Assembly (NCBI RefSeq): GCF_039523615.1
Contig: NZ_BAAAFQ010000001.1
Location: forward strand, 62,001-126,000
Direction of reading: 5' to 3'
Length of the DNA: 64,000 nt
Source of the DNA: Psychrosphaera haliotis
Lineage (GTDB): Bacteria > Pseudomonadota > Gammaproteobacteria > Enterobacterales > Alteromonadaceae
A model generated the notes under the pieces. That model saw only the letters and a list, made by a program, of their open reading frames with translations, had not been told where the DNA came from and made no database searches. Below, one piece after another: positions 25,110 through 33,050 of this stretch; the first letter of the stretch is position 1, and every line of letters begins with the position of its first letter. Made by a program: the position numbers and the translations under genes.

Positions 25110-27125
25110 ATGTCATATCCTCATTTATTTCAACCACTAGACCTTGGTTTTACTACGTTAAAGAACCGAGTTTTAATGGGATCGATGCACATTGGGTTAG
25201 AAGAAGAGCGAAACGGCTTTGACCGATTAGCCCAATTTTATAAAGAACGCGCCGAAGGTGGTGTGGGCTTAATCGTGACTGGCGGTATCGCGCCTAACTT
25301 TGCGGGGCGAGTAGAACCTCGTGGTGCGCAGTTGAGTCATTTTTGGCATGTTGGTAAGCACCGCAAGATCACCAAAGCTGTGCATGATGCCGATGGCAAA
25401 ATATGTTTACAAATATTACATACTGGTCGGTATGCTTATCACCCATTTAGTGTATCTGCGTCGGCTATTAAAGCTCCAATATCACCATTTAAGCCAAAAG
25501 CCTTGTCTGCTCGTGGAATAAGAAAGACAATTAATGACTTTGCTAACTGCGCAAAACTTGCCAGAAAAGCAGGTTATGACGGTGTTGAAGTGATGGGTTC
25601 AGAGGGTTATTTGATTAATCAGTTTATTGCGCCTAAAACCAATAAACGAACTGACCAATATGGTGGAAGCTTCGAAAATAGAACTCGAATTGCTATTGAT
25701 ATTGTTAGAGCAATTAGAGAACAAGTTGGCAGTGACTTTATCATTATCTTCAGATTATCCATGCTCGACTTAGTTGATAACGGAAGTACATTTGAAGAAG
25801 TCGTTGCGCTAGCAAAAATGTTAGAAGAAGCGGGTGTAACATTACTTAATACAGGTATTGGTTGGCACGAAGCTAGGATCCCAACAATAGTGACATCAGT
25901 TCCTCGTAAAGCATTTACGTGGATCAGTGAAAAGATCAAAAGTGAAGTGTCTATTCCAGTTATTACTACTAACCGAATTAACACGCCGGAAATAGCAGAG
26001 TCTATTTTATCTGATGGCCAAGCAGATGTGGTATCCATGGCACGGCCTTTACTCGCAGATGAAAACTTTGTTAACAAAGCACAAGCAGGTCAAGCTGACA
26101 GGATCAATACTTGTATTGCTTGTAACCAAGCTTGTTTAGACCACGTGTTTAAACGCCAACAAGCAAGTTGTTTAGTTAATCCAAGAGCGGGTTATGAAAC
26201 TGAGTTGGTCTTTAAAACTGTGGTTAATAAGAAAAAACTCGCGGTTATTGGTGCAGGTCCAGCCGGAATGGCGTTCTCTAGCTATGCAGCAGAGCGTGGC
26301 CATGAAGTTCATTTGTTTGATCAGGCGACAGAAATTGGCGGCCAATTTAATATTGCTAAAACGATTCCTGGTAAAGAAGAGTTTTACGAGACAATTCGTT
26401 ACTTTAACAATCGTTTAAAAGACGCTGGAGTCCACTTACACTTAGGTGAGCGACAAACAGCTGAAGGGTTAAAGTCTCAAGGTTTTGATCAGGTGATTGT
26501 TGCTACCGGTATATCTCCAAGAGAATTAAAATTACCAGGTTTTGATGATGATCGCGTTCTAAGTTATTTAGACGTATTAAGAGATAAAAAAGAAGTTGGT
26601 AAAAAAGTAGCGGTAATTGGCGCTGGCGGCATCGGCTTTGATGTGTCAGCTGCGTTAACACAACCAAAATCGCACTCTTTAGATCTAGAAGCTTGGTTAG
26701 CGTATTGGGGTGTTGATACTGACTATAAGAATCGCGGCGCGATTAAACCAATGAAAGACGATCCTCCTGTTCGTGAAGTGACTCTAATGCAGCGAAAAAA
26801 TACTAAAGTAGGTGCTGGTCTTGGTAAAACGTCAGGTTGGGTTCACCGCGCAGAATTAAAACGTGCTGGTGTAACTATGCTAAATGGCGTCGAATATCGT
26901 TCTTTTTCTGACAAAGGATTAGAAATTGCGATAGATGGTCAGGTACAATATCTAGATGTAGATAACGTGGTTGTTTGCGCAGGACAATTATCCAATAATG
27001 TTTTAGCTGAAGAGTTAACGGCGTTAGGCCAGTCAGTGGAAATTATTGGTGGGGCATCTGTTGCTGCTGAATTGGATGCAAAAAGAGCCATTCGCCAAGG
27101 GGCTGAGTTAGCCGCCAAAATTTAA
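25110..27125 (+). CDS. fadH: 2,4-dienoyl-CoA reductase FadH (NADPH)
   Basis: Reduces 2,4-dienoyl-CoA intermediates so that unsaturated fatty acids can enter beta-oxidation. The 671 residues (ATG 25110; an upstream TTG at 25098 was not chosen) match E. coli FadH. There is an N-terminal old-yellow-enzyme TIM barrel with FMN (residues 1-325), with the catalytic Tyr in SEGYLINQF and His in GIGWHEAR. The 4Fe-4S ligands are Cys335, Cys338, Cys342 and Cys354 in TCIACNQAC and QASCLVNP. The FAD/NADPH domain has AVIGAGPAGMAFSS and AVIGAGGIGFDVSAAL. The SPOUT gene follows one base after the stop, so they are co-transcribed. Confidence 0.96.
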   Translation: MSYPHLFQPLDLGFTTLKNRVLMGSMHIGLEEERNGFDRLAQFYKERAEGGVGLIVTGGIAPNFAGRVEPRGAQLSHFWHVGKHRKITKAVHDADGKICLQILHTGRYAYHPFSVSASAIKAPISPFKPKALSARGIRKTINDFANCAKLARKAGYDGVEVMGSEGYLINQFIAPKTNKRTDQYGGSFENRTRIAIDIVRAIREQVGSDFIIIFRLSMLDLVDNGSTFEEVVALAKMLEEAGVTLLNTGIGWHEARIPTIVTSVPRKAFTWISEKIKSEVSIPVITTNRINTPEIAESILSDGQADVVSMARPLLADENFVNKAQAGQADRINTCIACNQACLDHVFKRQQASCLVNPRAGYETELVFKTVVNKKKLAVIGAGPAGMAFSSYAAERGHEVHLFDQATEIGGQFNIAKTIPGKEEFYETIRYFNNRLKDAGVHLHLGERQTAEGLKSQGFDQVIVATGISPRELKLPGFDDDRVLSYLDVLRDKKEVGKKVAVIGAGGIGFDVSAALTQPKSHSLDLEAWLAYWGVDTDYKNRGAIKPMKDDPPVREVTLMQRKNTKVGAGLGKTSGWVHRAELKRAGVTMLNGVEYRSFSDKGLEIAIDGQVQYLDVDNVVVCAGQLSNNVLAEELTALGQSVEIIGGASVAAELDAKRAIRQGAELAAKI

Positions 27126-27126
27126 A

Positions 27127-27633
27127 ATGAAAAATAATGAAGTAACGATTTGTTTAACAAATCCAAAAAGCCCCAGTAATGTTGGGGCTATTTTACGAGC
27201 CGCGGGTTGCTATCAAATTCCAGAACTGCTTTATACAGGTAATCGCTACAACAAAGCTAAAAAGCACGCTACTGATACTCAAAATGTGGGTAGTGACATA
27301 GCTGTACGCCATGTTGAGTCTTTTTTAGACGAAAAGCCTAAAGACGTAAAGCTTGTTTGCATTGATTTTGTTGAAGGGGCGACGCCGTTGCCTACTTTTG
27401 AACACCCGGAAAAGGCGTATTATGTTTTTGGGCCAGAAGACGGCTCATTAAAACAAGACATAATTAATGAAGCTGACTATGTCGTTTACATGCCAACGAT
27501 AGGAAGTTTGAATTTAGCCGCAGCCGCAAATGTCGTTTTATACGACCGCGCGGCAAAGTCTTTTACAGAACACAGCGATGAGCTGATTCGTGAAAGCCGA
27601 GATGTGAACAATAGATTAAAAGTGCCTGCTTAA
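27127..27633 (+). CDS. SpoU/TrmH-type (SPOUT) RNA methyltransferase
   Basis: A 168-residue SAM-dependent RNA methyltransferase of the knotted SPOUT fold. Motif 1 is NPKSPSNVGAILRAAGC (Asn and Arg bind RNA), motif 2 VFGPEDGSL, and motif 3 IGSLNLAAAANVVLYDRA. There is no extra RNA-binding domain, so the protein is about the minimal length, like TrmL. The sequence does not decide the tRNA or rRNA target. It starts immediately after fadH. Its stop codon lies within a stem-loop shared with the convergent pssA gene. Confidence 0.88.
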   Translation: MKNNEVTICLTNPKSPSNVGAILRAAGCYQIPELLYTGNRYNKAKKHATDTQNVGSDIAVRHVESFLDEKPKDVKLVCIDFVEGATPLPTFEHPEKAYYVFGPEDGSLKQDIINEADYVVYMPTIGSLNLAAAANVVLYDRAAKSFTEHSDELIRESRDVNNRLKVPA

Positions 27634-27644
27634 TTAAAGCAGGC
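27624..27644. terminator. Compact bidirectional hairpin spanning two stop codons
   Basis: The perfect 8-bp stem GCCTGCTT/AAGCAGGC (27624-27631 and 27637-27644) has a five-base loop. The TAA of the methyltransferase gene (27631-27633) and the TAA of pssA on the other strand (27634-27636) both fall in it. Short T-rich runs (GTTTTA on plus, CTTTTAAT on minus) follow. Confidence 0.75.
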
Positions 27645-28971
27645 GTTTTAAAATTCTATCTATTTGAGTCATTCGTATTCTGTTTAACAACTTTTGAGGT
27701 TTAGCAGGGTAGTCTTTTATTCCATCAAGCTGTTTGTAACTTTCAACAATGGTTGTGTGTTTATAAATAGCATCAATCTCTGGCTGTACCTTAGGCATCA
27801 ATGACTTAGTAGCATCATCAATTAACAATCCATTTTCTAAATCTAATGTCCAGGCTCTTGGGTTTATATTACTGCCTGTTACCAAATGATATCTAGAATC
27901 TACAATGATCCCTTTTAAGTGATAACTATTTTGTTCATGTTTCCACAAGCGAATAACCAATTGACCACTGTCGATGTACTTTTTCCATCGTTTAGCAAAA
28001 CGAACTAATAGAATTTCATAAACGTAAGGCACAATACCTATAGTGCTAAACTTTTCGTCGTCGTGAATGAAAAAGTCATTTGCGGTTTTATCACCAACAG
28101 TAATCTCAATTTTCACACCGCGTTTTAACGCCTTAGCAACATCTCGAGTTAGTACCTTTGGCAAGTTAAAGTAGGGCGTAAAAATAACAACAGAACGCTC
28201 GCTTTTTTGAATGAGCTTTCTTATTTTATTGTTCAGGCTATTACGTCGTTTACCAAAACCCACTAAAGGTTCAACTTTTAGTTCAGCTGCACTTGGCGAT
28301 TCATCAGGCACTTTATATTCAACATTAGACAAATAATGTTTTAATTGCAGAATGAGTTTTTTCAGCTCAGGTAAGGTTGGAAACTCACCTTTGTTTAAGC
28401 GTGGGGCTAATTCAGAATGGACAAACACTTGATTAAGATACTTTACAAAACTATCCGCTAGGCCAGAATTGTTAAACTGATAATATCTATCTAGTCGATA
28501 CTTTTGTTGTTGATGTAAATAGATGTCATTAATACTGGCACCAGTAAAAAAGAGAATGTTATCAAACACCATGCCTTTAAGGTGTAATACCCCAAAGAGC
28601 TCTTTGTTTTTAACCGCTACACCATAAACTTCTATTTCTACACCAAACTCTTTTGCTTTTTGAAGATAAAAAGCGCGATTGCCTTCTTGTTCTTTTGCGC
28701 CAATCAGGCCACGTCTTGCTCGGTGAGCATCAACAAAAATTTTAATATCTAAATCTGGATGATTTTGTTTTGCTTTATAGAGTGCATCCATAATTTCACG
28801 GCCTGCATCATCATCTTGTAAGTACAAAGCCGTAATATAAATTCGTGAAGTCGCGTTTGTAATAAGCTCAAGCAATCTAGATTTATACTCTTTGGCAGAA
28901 TATAAAATGTCTAAATCTTTACTGTCCATATCAATAGAATTGTTAAGATCCATTAAGCCAAAATCTATCAT
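27634..28971 (-). CDS. pssA: CDP-diacylglycerol-serine O-phosphatidyltransferase PssA
   Basis: Makes phosphatidylserine, the precursor of phosphatidylethanolamine, from CDP-diacylglycerol and serine. It is the proteobacterial phospholipase-D-type enzyme with two HKD motifs: His130/Lys132/Asp137 (VLHLKGMVFD) and His351/Lys353/Asp358 (SYHLKGIIVD). The blocks GASINDIYLHQQQKYRLDRY, FTPYFNLP and NPRAWTLDLENGLLI follow E. coli PssA closely. At 445 residues the length is normal. Its ATG overlaps the pepE stop by four bases (ATGA), making it the last gene of the DUF3010-receiver-pepE-pssA unit. It is a peripheral membrane enzyme without membrane helices. Confidence 0.95.
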   Translation of the reverse strand: MIDFGLMDLNNSIDMDSKDLDILYSAKEYKSRLLELITNATSRIYITALYLQDDDAGREIMDALYKAKQNHPDLDIKIFVDAHRARRGLIGAKEQEGNRAFYLQKAKEFGVEIEVYGVAVKNKELFGVLHLKGMVFDNILFFTGASINDIYLHQQQKYRLDRYYQFNNSGLADSFVKYLNQVFVHSELAPRLNKGEFPTLPELKKLILQLKHYLSNVEYKVPDESPSAAELKVEPLVGFGKRRNSLNNKIRKLIQKSERSVVIFTPYFNLPKVLTRDVAKALKRGVKIEITVGDKTANDFFIHDDEKFSTIGIVPYVYEILLVRFAKRWKKYIDSGQLVIRLWKHEQNSYHLKGIIVDSRYHLVTGSNINPRAWTLDLENGLLIDDATKSLMPKVQPEIDAIYKHTTIVESYKQLDGIKDYPAKPQKLLNRIRMTQIDRILKRLL

Positions 28972-29696
28972 AGGTTGTTGCCTAATAAGTGGTTAAAGCT
29001 GTGATGAGGTTCAACTTCAGTTTTCATTCCTGCTTTAAACTCGAACGCCACTTTTTTGCCTAACAAACATAAGCCATTTGAGGATAACCTTAATGCACTG
29101 CCTTCTTGAATTCCAACAATGGTTGTATCTGGATTTACAACCATAAACTCTTGAAGGCGCATTTCTCTAGTTTCGCCATTATGTCCAGGGGCTTGGTATT
29201 CCGTATAGTGTGGATTCAACTGAAAAGGAACAATGTTTAATGCATCAAAACTTTGAGGCTCTACAATTGGCATGTCGTTTGTTGTCTTAATGCTTGCGCC
29301 GGCAATATTAGAACCTGCACTCCAACCGATATAAGCTTTACCAGATTGAACTTTTGTAGAGATATATTCCACTAAGTCTGCTTTATAAAGTCGGTCTAAT
29401 AATGCAAATGTATTTCCGCCGCCAACAAAGATTACATCTGCTTTGTCAATGGCTTGCTTCTCGTTATCATGTTGATGAATAGAGCTAAAGTTGATGTTCA
29501 AATCTGCTAAGGCGTTATGCACCATCTCATGGTACTGATCAAACGTAACGCTCACGCCAGCATAGGGAATAAAAAGGACATTTGGTGTAGTGGCCAAATT
29601 TAATGACTCTAAAAATTCTTTAATTAACGGGATTGCATGTTCAAGATAACCCGTTTCGCCTTCACGAGAGGCACTTAAGAGTAGGGCATTAGGCAT
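28968..29696 (-). CDS. pepE: Dipeptidase E (alpha-aspartyl dipeptidase, S51)
   Basis: A cytoplasmic Ser-dependent peptidase that hydrolyses dipeptides with N-terminal Asp. The 242-residue protein has the class I glutamine-amidotransferase-like fold. The nucleophile is Ser126 in GWSAGSN, the oxyanion region is FVGGGNTF, and the likely catalytic His is in NPHYTEY. The first residues, MPNALLLSASREGETGYLEH, are a good family match. It is coupled on both sides: its ATG shares one base with the receiver gene's stop (TAATG), and its stop overlaps the pssA start. Confidence 0.92.
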   Translation of the reverse strand: MPNALLLSASREGETGYLEHAIPLIKEFLESLNLATTPNVLFIPYAGVSVTFDQYHEMVHNALADLNINFSSIHQHDNEKQAIDKADVIFVGGGNTFALLDRLYKADLVEYISTKVQSGKAYIGWSAGSNIAGASIKTTNDMPIVEPQSFDALNIVPFQLNPHYTEYQAPGHNGETREMRLQEFMVVNPDTTIVGIQEGSALRLSSNGLCLLGKKVAFEFKAGMKTEVEPHHSFNHLLGNNL

Positions 29697-30061
29697 TATA
29701 TAATTCCAATTCGCTGCAGTAGGTTTTGCAATTTAACTCGGTCGATAGGCTTAGATAAGAAACCCTTAGCGCCCATTTCCCAGGTGAGTTGTACATTGTC
29801 TACTGAGTTATAAGATGAGCACATTACAACTGGTACGTTGATGTTTTCAACATTAATTCGATCTAATACTTTTTTACCGTTTATATCCGGTAACTCGATA
29901 TCCAAAATAACCAGATCAAAAGGTTGTGCTTTTAGTAAGTCGATAGCTGCGCCACCGGTACTTATGCAAGTTACAGAGCTTAAGCCGAGGTCTGACAAAA
30001 GCTCCTTAAATAAAGCTAAAATATCATCAGCGTCGTCAATGACTAGAATATTCTTAGACAT
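29696..30061 (-). CDS. Stand-alone response-regulator receiver domain
   Basis: A 121-residue CheY-like protein made only of a receiver domain. The phospho-acceptor is Asp54 in LVILDIELPD. The acidic pocket is IDDADD (residues 8-13), the switch Ser82/Ser83 and the conserved Lys104 in FLSKP. There is no output domain and no histidine kinase nearby. It lies nine bases after DUF3010 and overlaps pepE by one base. It probably works by protein-protein contact; the partner is unknown. Confidence 0.92.
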   Translation of the reverse strand: MSKNILVIDDADDILALFKELLSDLGLSSVTCISTGGAAIDLLKAQPFDLVILDIELPDINGKKVLDRINVENINVPVVMCSSYNSVDNVQLTWEMGAKGFLSKPIDRVKLQNLLQRIGII

Positions 30062-30070
30062 AAAACGGGA

Positions 30071-30499
30071 TTAGTCGTTTCTTAACGCAAAGCTATAAGC
30101 TGTATTAAACGCACTTTCTTGGAACTGACGAAGCTCTAAGTCTTTCATCGTGTACTCAAGAGGGTTTTGCTTTAGCGTTTCTTTAATCTCTTTATTATTT
30201 ACCATTTCAACTCTTACATTTTCAATAAGTTGAATAGCAGCTTCCATTTTAAAGCTATTTGCACTGCCAGAAAACTTGCCACGCATCGGGCGTTGTTTAA
30301 TCGCAATAGTATCGACCTTGTAGTCTTCTACCATTTTCTTAAATATAGAAAAGAACGCTTGAATACCCGGTGCATTTTCTGCATCACGAAGCTCAATACC
30401 TCGAGTACGAGTTTCTTTAACATTAAACATTCCGCCTTCACTGTTCATTAAAACAAAAACGGCTTCTTTGTTATTAAGTTCTACGCCTAATAAGTTCAT
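30071..30499 (-). CDS. DUF3010 family protein
   Basis: A 142-residue protein matching DUF3010 of gammaproteobacteria: a start MNLLGVELNNKEAVFVL, a central IAIKQRPMRGKFSGSANSFK and EAAIQLIENV, and an end FQESAFNTAYSFAL. The beta-hairpin start and the charge pattern recall RNase H-like folds, but catalytic residues are not clear. The function is unknown. It is first in a unit with the receiver, pepE and pssA genes, and sits after the asnS terminator. Confidence 0.85.
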   Translation of the reverse strand: MNLLGVELNNKEAVFVLMNSEGGMFNVKETRTRGIELRDAENAPGIQAFFSIFKKMVEDYKVDTIAIKQRPMRGKFSGSANSFKMEAAIQLIENVRVEMVNNKEIKETLKQNPLEYTMKDLELRQFQESAFNTAYSFALRND

Positions 30500-30515
30500 T
30501 TGTACCCTTTAAAAA

Positions 30516-30549
30516 TCGAAAAAATTGCACTTACTGAAAAGTGCAATTT
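30516..30549 (-). terminator. Rho-independent terminator of asnS
   Basis: On the minus strand AAATTGCACTT pairs with AAGTGCAATTT (30549-30539 and 30532-30522), and T residues continue to 30516. It lies directly after the asnS stop codon. Confidence 0.88.
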
Positions 30550-30552
30550 GGG

Positions 30553-31950
30553 TTAATAGTTTGCTGTACCTGGTGCACGAGGGAACGCAATAACATCACG
30601 AACATTCTGCATACCTGTTACATAAGCAACTAAGCGCTCAAAACCTAAGCCAAAACCTGAATGAGGCACTGAACCGTAACGGCGTAAGTCTCTGTACCAG
30701 CTATAGTCGTCTTTGCTTAAGCCCATTTCTTCTAAACGAGCATCAAATACTTCTAAACGCTCTTCTCGTTGTGAACCACCAATGATTTCACCAATGCCTG
30801 GTGCTAATACATCCATTGCGGCAACGGTTTTACCATCGTCGTTTTGGCGCATATAAAACGCCTTAATATCACGAGGGTAATTTTGCATAATAATTGGTGC
30901 GCCAACGTGTTCTTCAGCCAAGTAACGCTCATGTTCAGAAGATAAATCGATTCCCCATTCTACTGGGAATTCAAACTTCTTACCTGACTTAAGTAGAATA
31001 TCAATTGCGTCAGTGTAATCCATTCTTACAAAGCTAGAATCTATTACTTGTTGTAAGCGTGAGATGGCTGTTTTTTCAACACGTTGTTCAAAGAACTTCA
31101 TGTCATCTGGTAATTCAGCCAGTACAGCTTTAAATACGTATTTTAGTAAATCTTCAGAAAGTTGCGCAATATCGCTTAGATCTGCAAACGCTACTTCTGG
31201 CTCAATCATCCAAAACTCAGCCAAGTGGCGACTCGTATTTGAATTTTCAGCACGGAAAGTAGGACCAAATGTATAGATTTTGCTTAGCGCGCATGCGTAA
31301 GTTTCACCGTTTAACTGGCCTGATACTGTAAGAAACGCTTCTTTACCAAAAAAGTCTTGGCTGTAATCAACGTCGCCTTTTTCCGTCATTGGCGTATTTA
31401 CCATGTCTAGAGTAGACACACGGAAAAGCTCACCAGCACCTTCTGCATCAGAAGCGGTAATAATAGGAGTACTTACCCAATAATAACCTTGCTCATGGAA
31501 AAAGCGGTGAATAGCTTGTGATAAACAGTTACGTACACGGGCAACGGCACCGATAATATTAGTACGAGGGCGCAAGTGTGCATGTTCTCGCAGATATTCA
31601 ATAGAATGACGTTTTGCTGCCATTGGATAAGTGTCTGGATTTTCAACCCAACCAACTACCTCTACAGATTCTGCTTGAATCTCTAAAGACTGACCTTGAC
31701 CTTCAGACTGAACTAGAACACCTGTAACTGAAACTGAACAGCTTGTTGTTAGTTTGGTTACGTCTTCATAATTGTCTAAATTACTAGGCACAACCGCTTG
31801 AATTGGATCGAAGCATGAGCCGTCATGAACAGCTAAAAAAGAAATGCCAGCTTTAGAGTCACGTTTAGTGCGTATCCAGCCTTTTACTGTTACGATTTCG
31901 CCAGCTTTAATATCGCCAGCTAATAAAGATTTTACTGAGTTATGTGCCAT
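30553..31950 (-). CDS. asnS: Asparaginyl-tRNA synthetase
   Basis: Charges tRNA-Asn. A 465-residue class IIb synthetase with an N-terminal OB-fold anticodon-binding domain (about residues 1-115; TVKGWIRTKRDSKAGISFL). The catalytic core has motif 2 FRAENSNTSRHLAEFWMIE and motif 3 GFGLGFERLVAYVTG. The length equals the E. coli enzyme. Presence of AsnS means direct Asn charging rather than a transamidation-only route. It is a single-gene unit ending in a hairpin. Confidence 0.97.
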   Translation of the reverse strand: MAHNSVKSLLAGDIKAGEIVTVKGWIRTKRDSKAGISFLAVHDGSCFDPIQAVVPSNLDNYEDVTKLTTSCSVSVTGVLVQSEGQGQSLEIQAESVEVVGWVENPDTYPMAAKRHSIEYLREHAHLRPRTNIIGAVARVRNCLSQAIHRFFHEQGYYWVSTPIITASDAEGAGELFRVSTLDMVNTPMTEKGDVDYSQDFFGKEAFLTVSGQLNGETYACALSKIYTFGPTFRAENSNTSRHLAEFWMIEPEVAFADLSDIAQLSEDLLKYVFKAVLAELPDDMKFFEQRVEKTAISRLQQVIDSSFVRMDYTDAIDILLKSGKKFEFPVEWGIDLSSEHERYLAEEHVGAPIIMQNYPRDIKAFYMRQNDDGKTVAAMDVLAPGIGEIIGGSQREERLEVFDARLEEMGLSKDDYSWYRDLRRYGSVPHSGFGLGFERLVAYVTGMQNVRDVIAFPRAPGTANY

Positions 31951-32107
31951 GTTTATTCGGTCTTTTCTTTAAATCGGGTTAAAAATAAATAGAGTGTAAT
32001 CTTACTTAGTTGTCATTTAGATACAAGTGATATTAGGGTATGGTTAGCAGTTAATTAGCTAATTGTTTTATAATGGTTGTTATTTCGTCAATTTGGAGTG
32101 GTACGAA

Positions 32108-32458
32108 GTGTGGGATGGGTTAGAAAGACGAAAAGGACCAGACCTTTTAAGTCAAATTATAAATGTACTTAATGTTCTTTCTTGGTTTGTATTTGTCATC
32201 GCGTTAGCGTTGTTTCATTACGCTCGGCCGGAATTAAATAATATTATTTTGCAGTATCATAATATTCCAATAAGGGAGTATTGGTTAGGCACGCTTAAAG
32301 GGTACTTATATATTAGTTTATACATGAGCGTTATTTTCAGTGCGATTTCACTTATTGCAAATCAAGTTAGAAACAAAAGAAAAACAGACTATCAAAAGTA
32401 TAACTTAGTATTCCTTATTATTGTGTTACTTGCATTTATTGGGGTTATTAGTGTTTAA
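32108..32458 (+). CDS. Small three-helix membrane protein of unknown function
   Basis: I choose GTG at 32108 because GGAG (32095-32098) is correctly spaced; an in-frame TTG at 32063 lacks a ribosome site. The 116-residue product starts VWDGLERRKGP, a short opening that recurs in many small proteobacterial envelope proteins. It has three predicted membrane helices: about residues 20-40 (LNVLSWFVFVIALALFHY), 63-83 and 97-116. No family function is recognised. It may be co-transcribed with the downstream P-loop kinase gene. Confidence 0.65.
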   Translation: MWDGLERRKGPDLLSQIINVLNVLSWFVFVIALALFHYARPELNNIILQYHNIPIREYWLGTLKGYLYISLYMSVIFSAISLIANQVRNKRKTDYQKYNLVFLIIVLLAFIGVISV

Positions 32459-32552
32459 AAAGCAGTTAAATGATCTTAAAAGCGAAAGTGTGAGCATAAG
32501 CAGCAGTGTGAGCATTGGTAATAGTTTGAGTTTAAGTGGCAAGAGAACATAA
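32451..32552 (+). CDS. Possible 33-residue Ser-rich small protein
   Basis: A GTG at 32451 overlapping the end of the previous gene opens a 33-codon frame ending at 32552. The product has SxS-type repetition (SVSISSSVSIGNSLSLSG). No ribosome site or homology is evident, so it may be chance. It fills the space before the kinase gene. Confidence 0.2.
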   Translation: MFKKQLNDLKSESVSISSSVSIGNSLSLSGKRT

Positions 32553-32558
32553 TTAGCA

Positions 32559-33050
32559 ATGAGTAAAGCAACACTAAATAAACAAGTGGTAACAAATAAA
32601 CAAGTCATACTGTTACGTGGATTACCTGGTGCAGGTAAGTCCACATTTATTAAGTCAATTCTCAAAAACAGCAATCAACTGAGCGATAATATTGTCATTC
32701 ATAGTACTGATCATTTTTTTATGACATCAGAAGGTTATCAATTTGATCCTCAAAAGCTGCCTATAAATCACCAAAAGAACCAGCAAGCTTTTAGCGACTC
32801 TTTAAAAAAGGGCATTCCGCTTGTTATTTGTGACAATACAAACATTGAGTATTGGCAAATGAAACCTTACCTAGAAGCCGCACATTATTACGGCTACTCG
32901 GTAGAAGTTATTTCAGTAGGGCTGTTTAAAAATAGCGATAAACGGCAACAGTATGTATTAAGAAATAGTCATAATATTGAGCAAGAAGTCGTTGAGTCAA
33001 TGGCTAAAAAATCACAACGATTTAACTACCTTAAGCATGCCGTGAATTAG
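32559..33050 (+). CDS. P-loop kinase of the AAA_33 / NEDD4BP2-like type
   Basis: A 163-residue single-domain ATPase/kinase. Walker A is GLPGAGKST (residues 21-29). A following HSTDHFF block resembles the Asp-containing base-binding region of polynucleotide-kinase-like P-loop proteins, and Walker B-like is VICDNTNIEYWQ. Its natural substrate is unknown; phosphorylation of a nucleic-acid end or small molecule is possible. The last 39 bases overlap the convergent bioA gene, so both mRNAs are complementary there. Confidence 0.78.
   Translation: MSKATLNKQVVTNKQVILLRGLPGAGKSTFIKSILKNSNQLSDNIVIHSTDHFFMTSEGYQFDPQKLPINHQKNQQAFSDSLKKGIPLVICDNTNIEYWQMKPYLEAAHYYGYSVEVISVGLFKNSDKRQQYVLRNSHNIEQEVVESMAKKSQRFNYLKHAVN

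Noticed and set aside
25619..26077. A 152-codon open frame antisense to fadH
   Set aside because: It is low-complexity antisense to a perfect FadH domain and has no recognisable motif.
30071..30499. DUF3010 as an active RuvC/RNase H nuclease
   Set aside because: The opening strands fit the fold but a convincing set of acidic catalytic residues is not visible.
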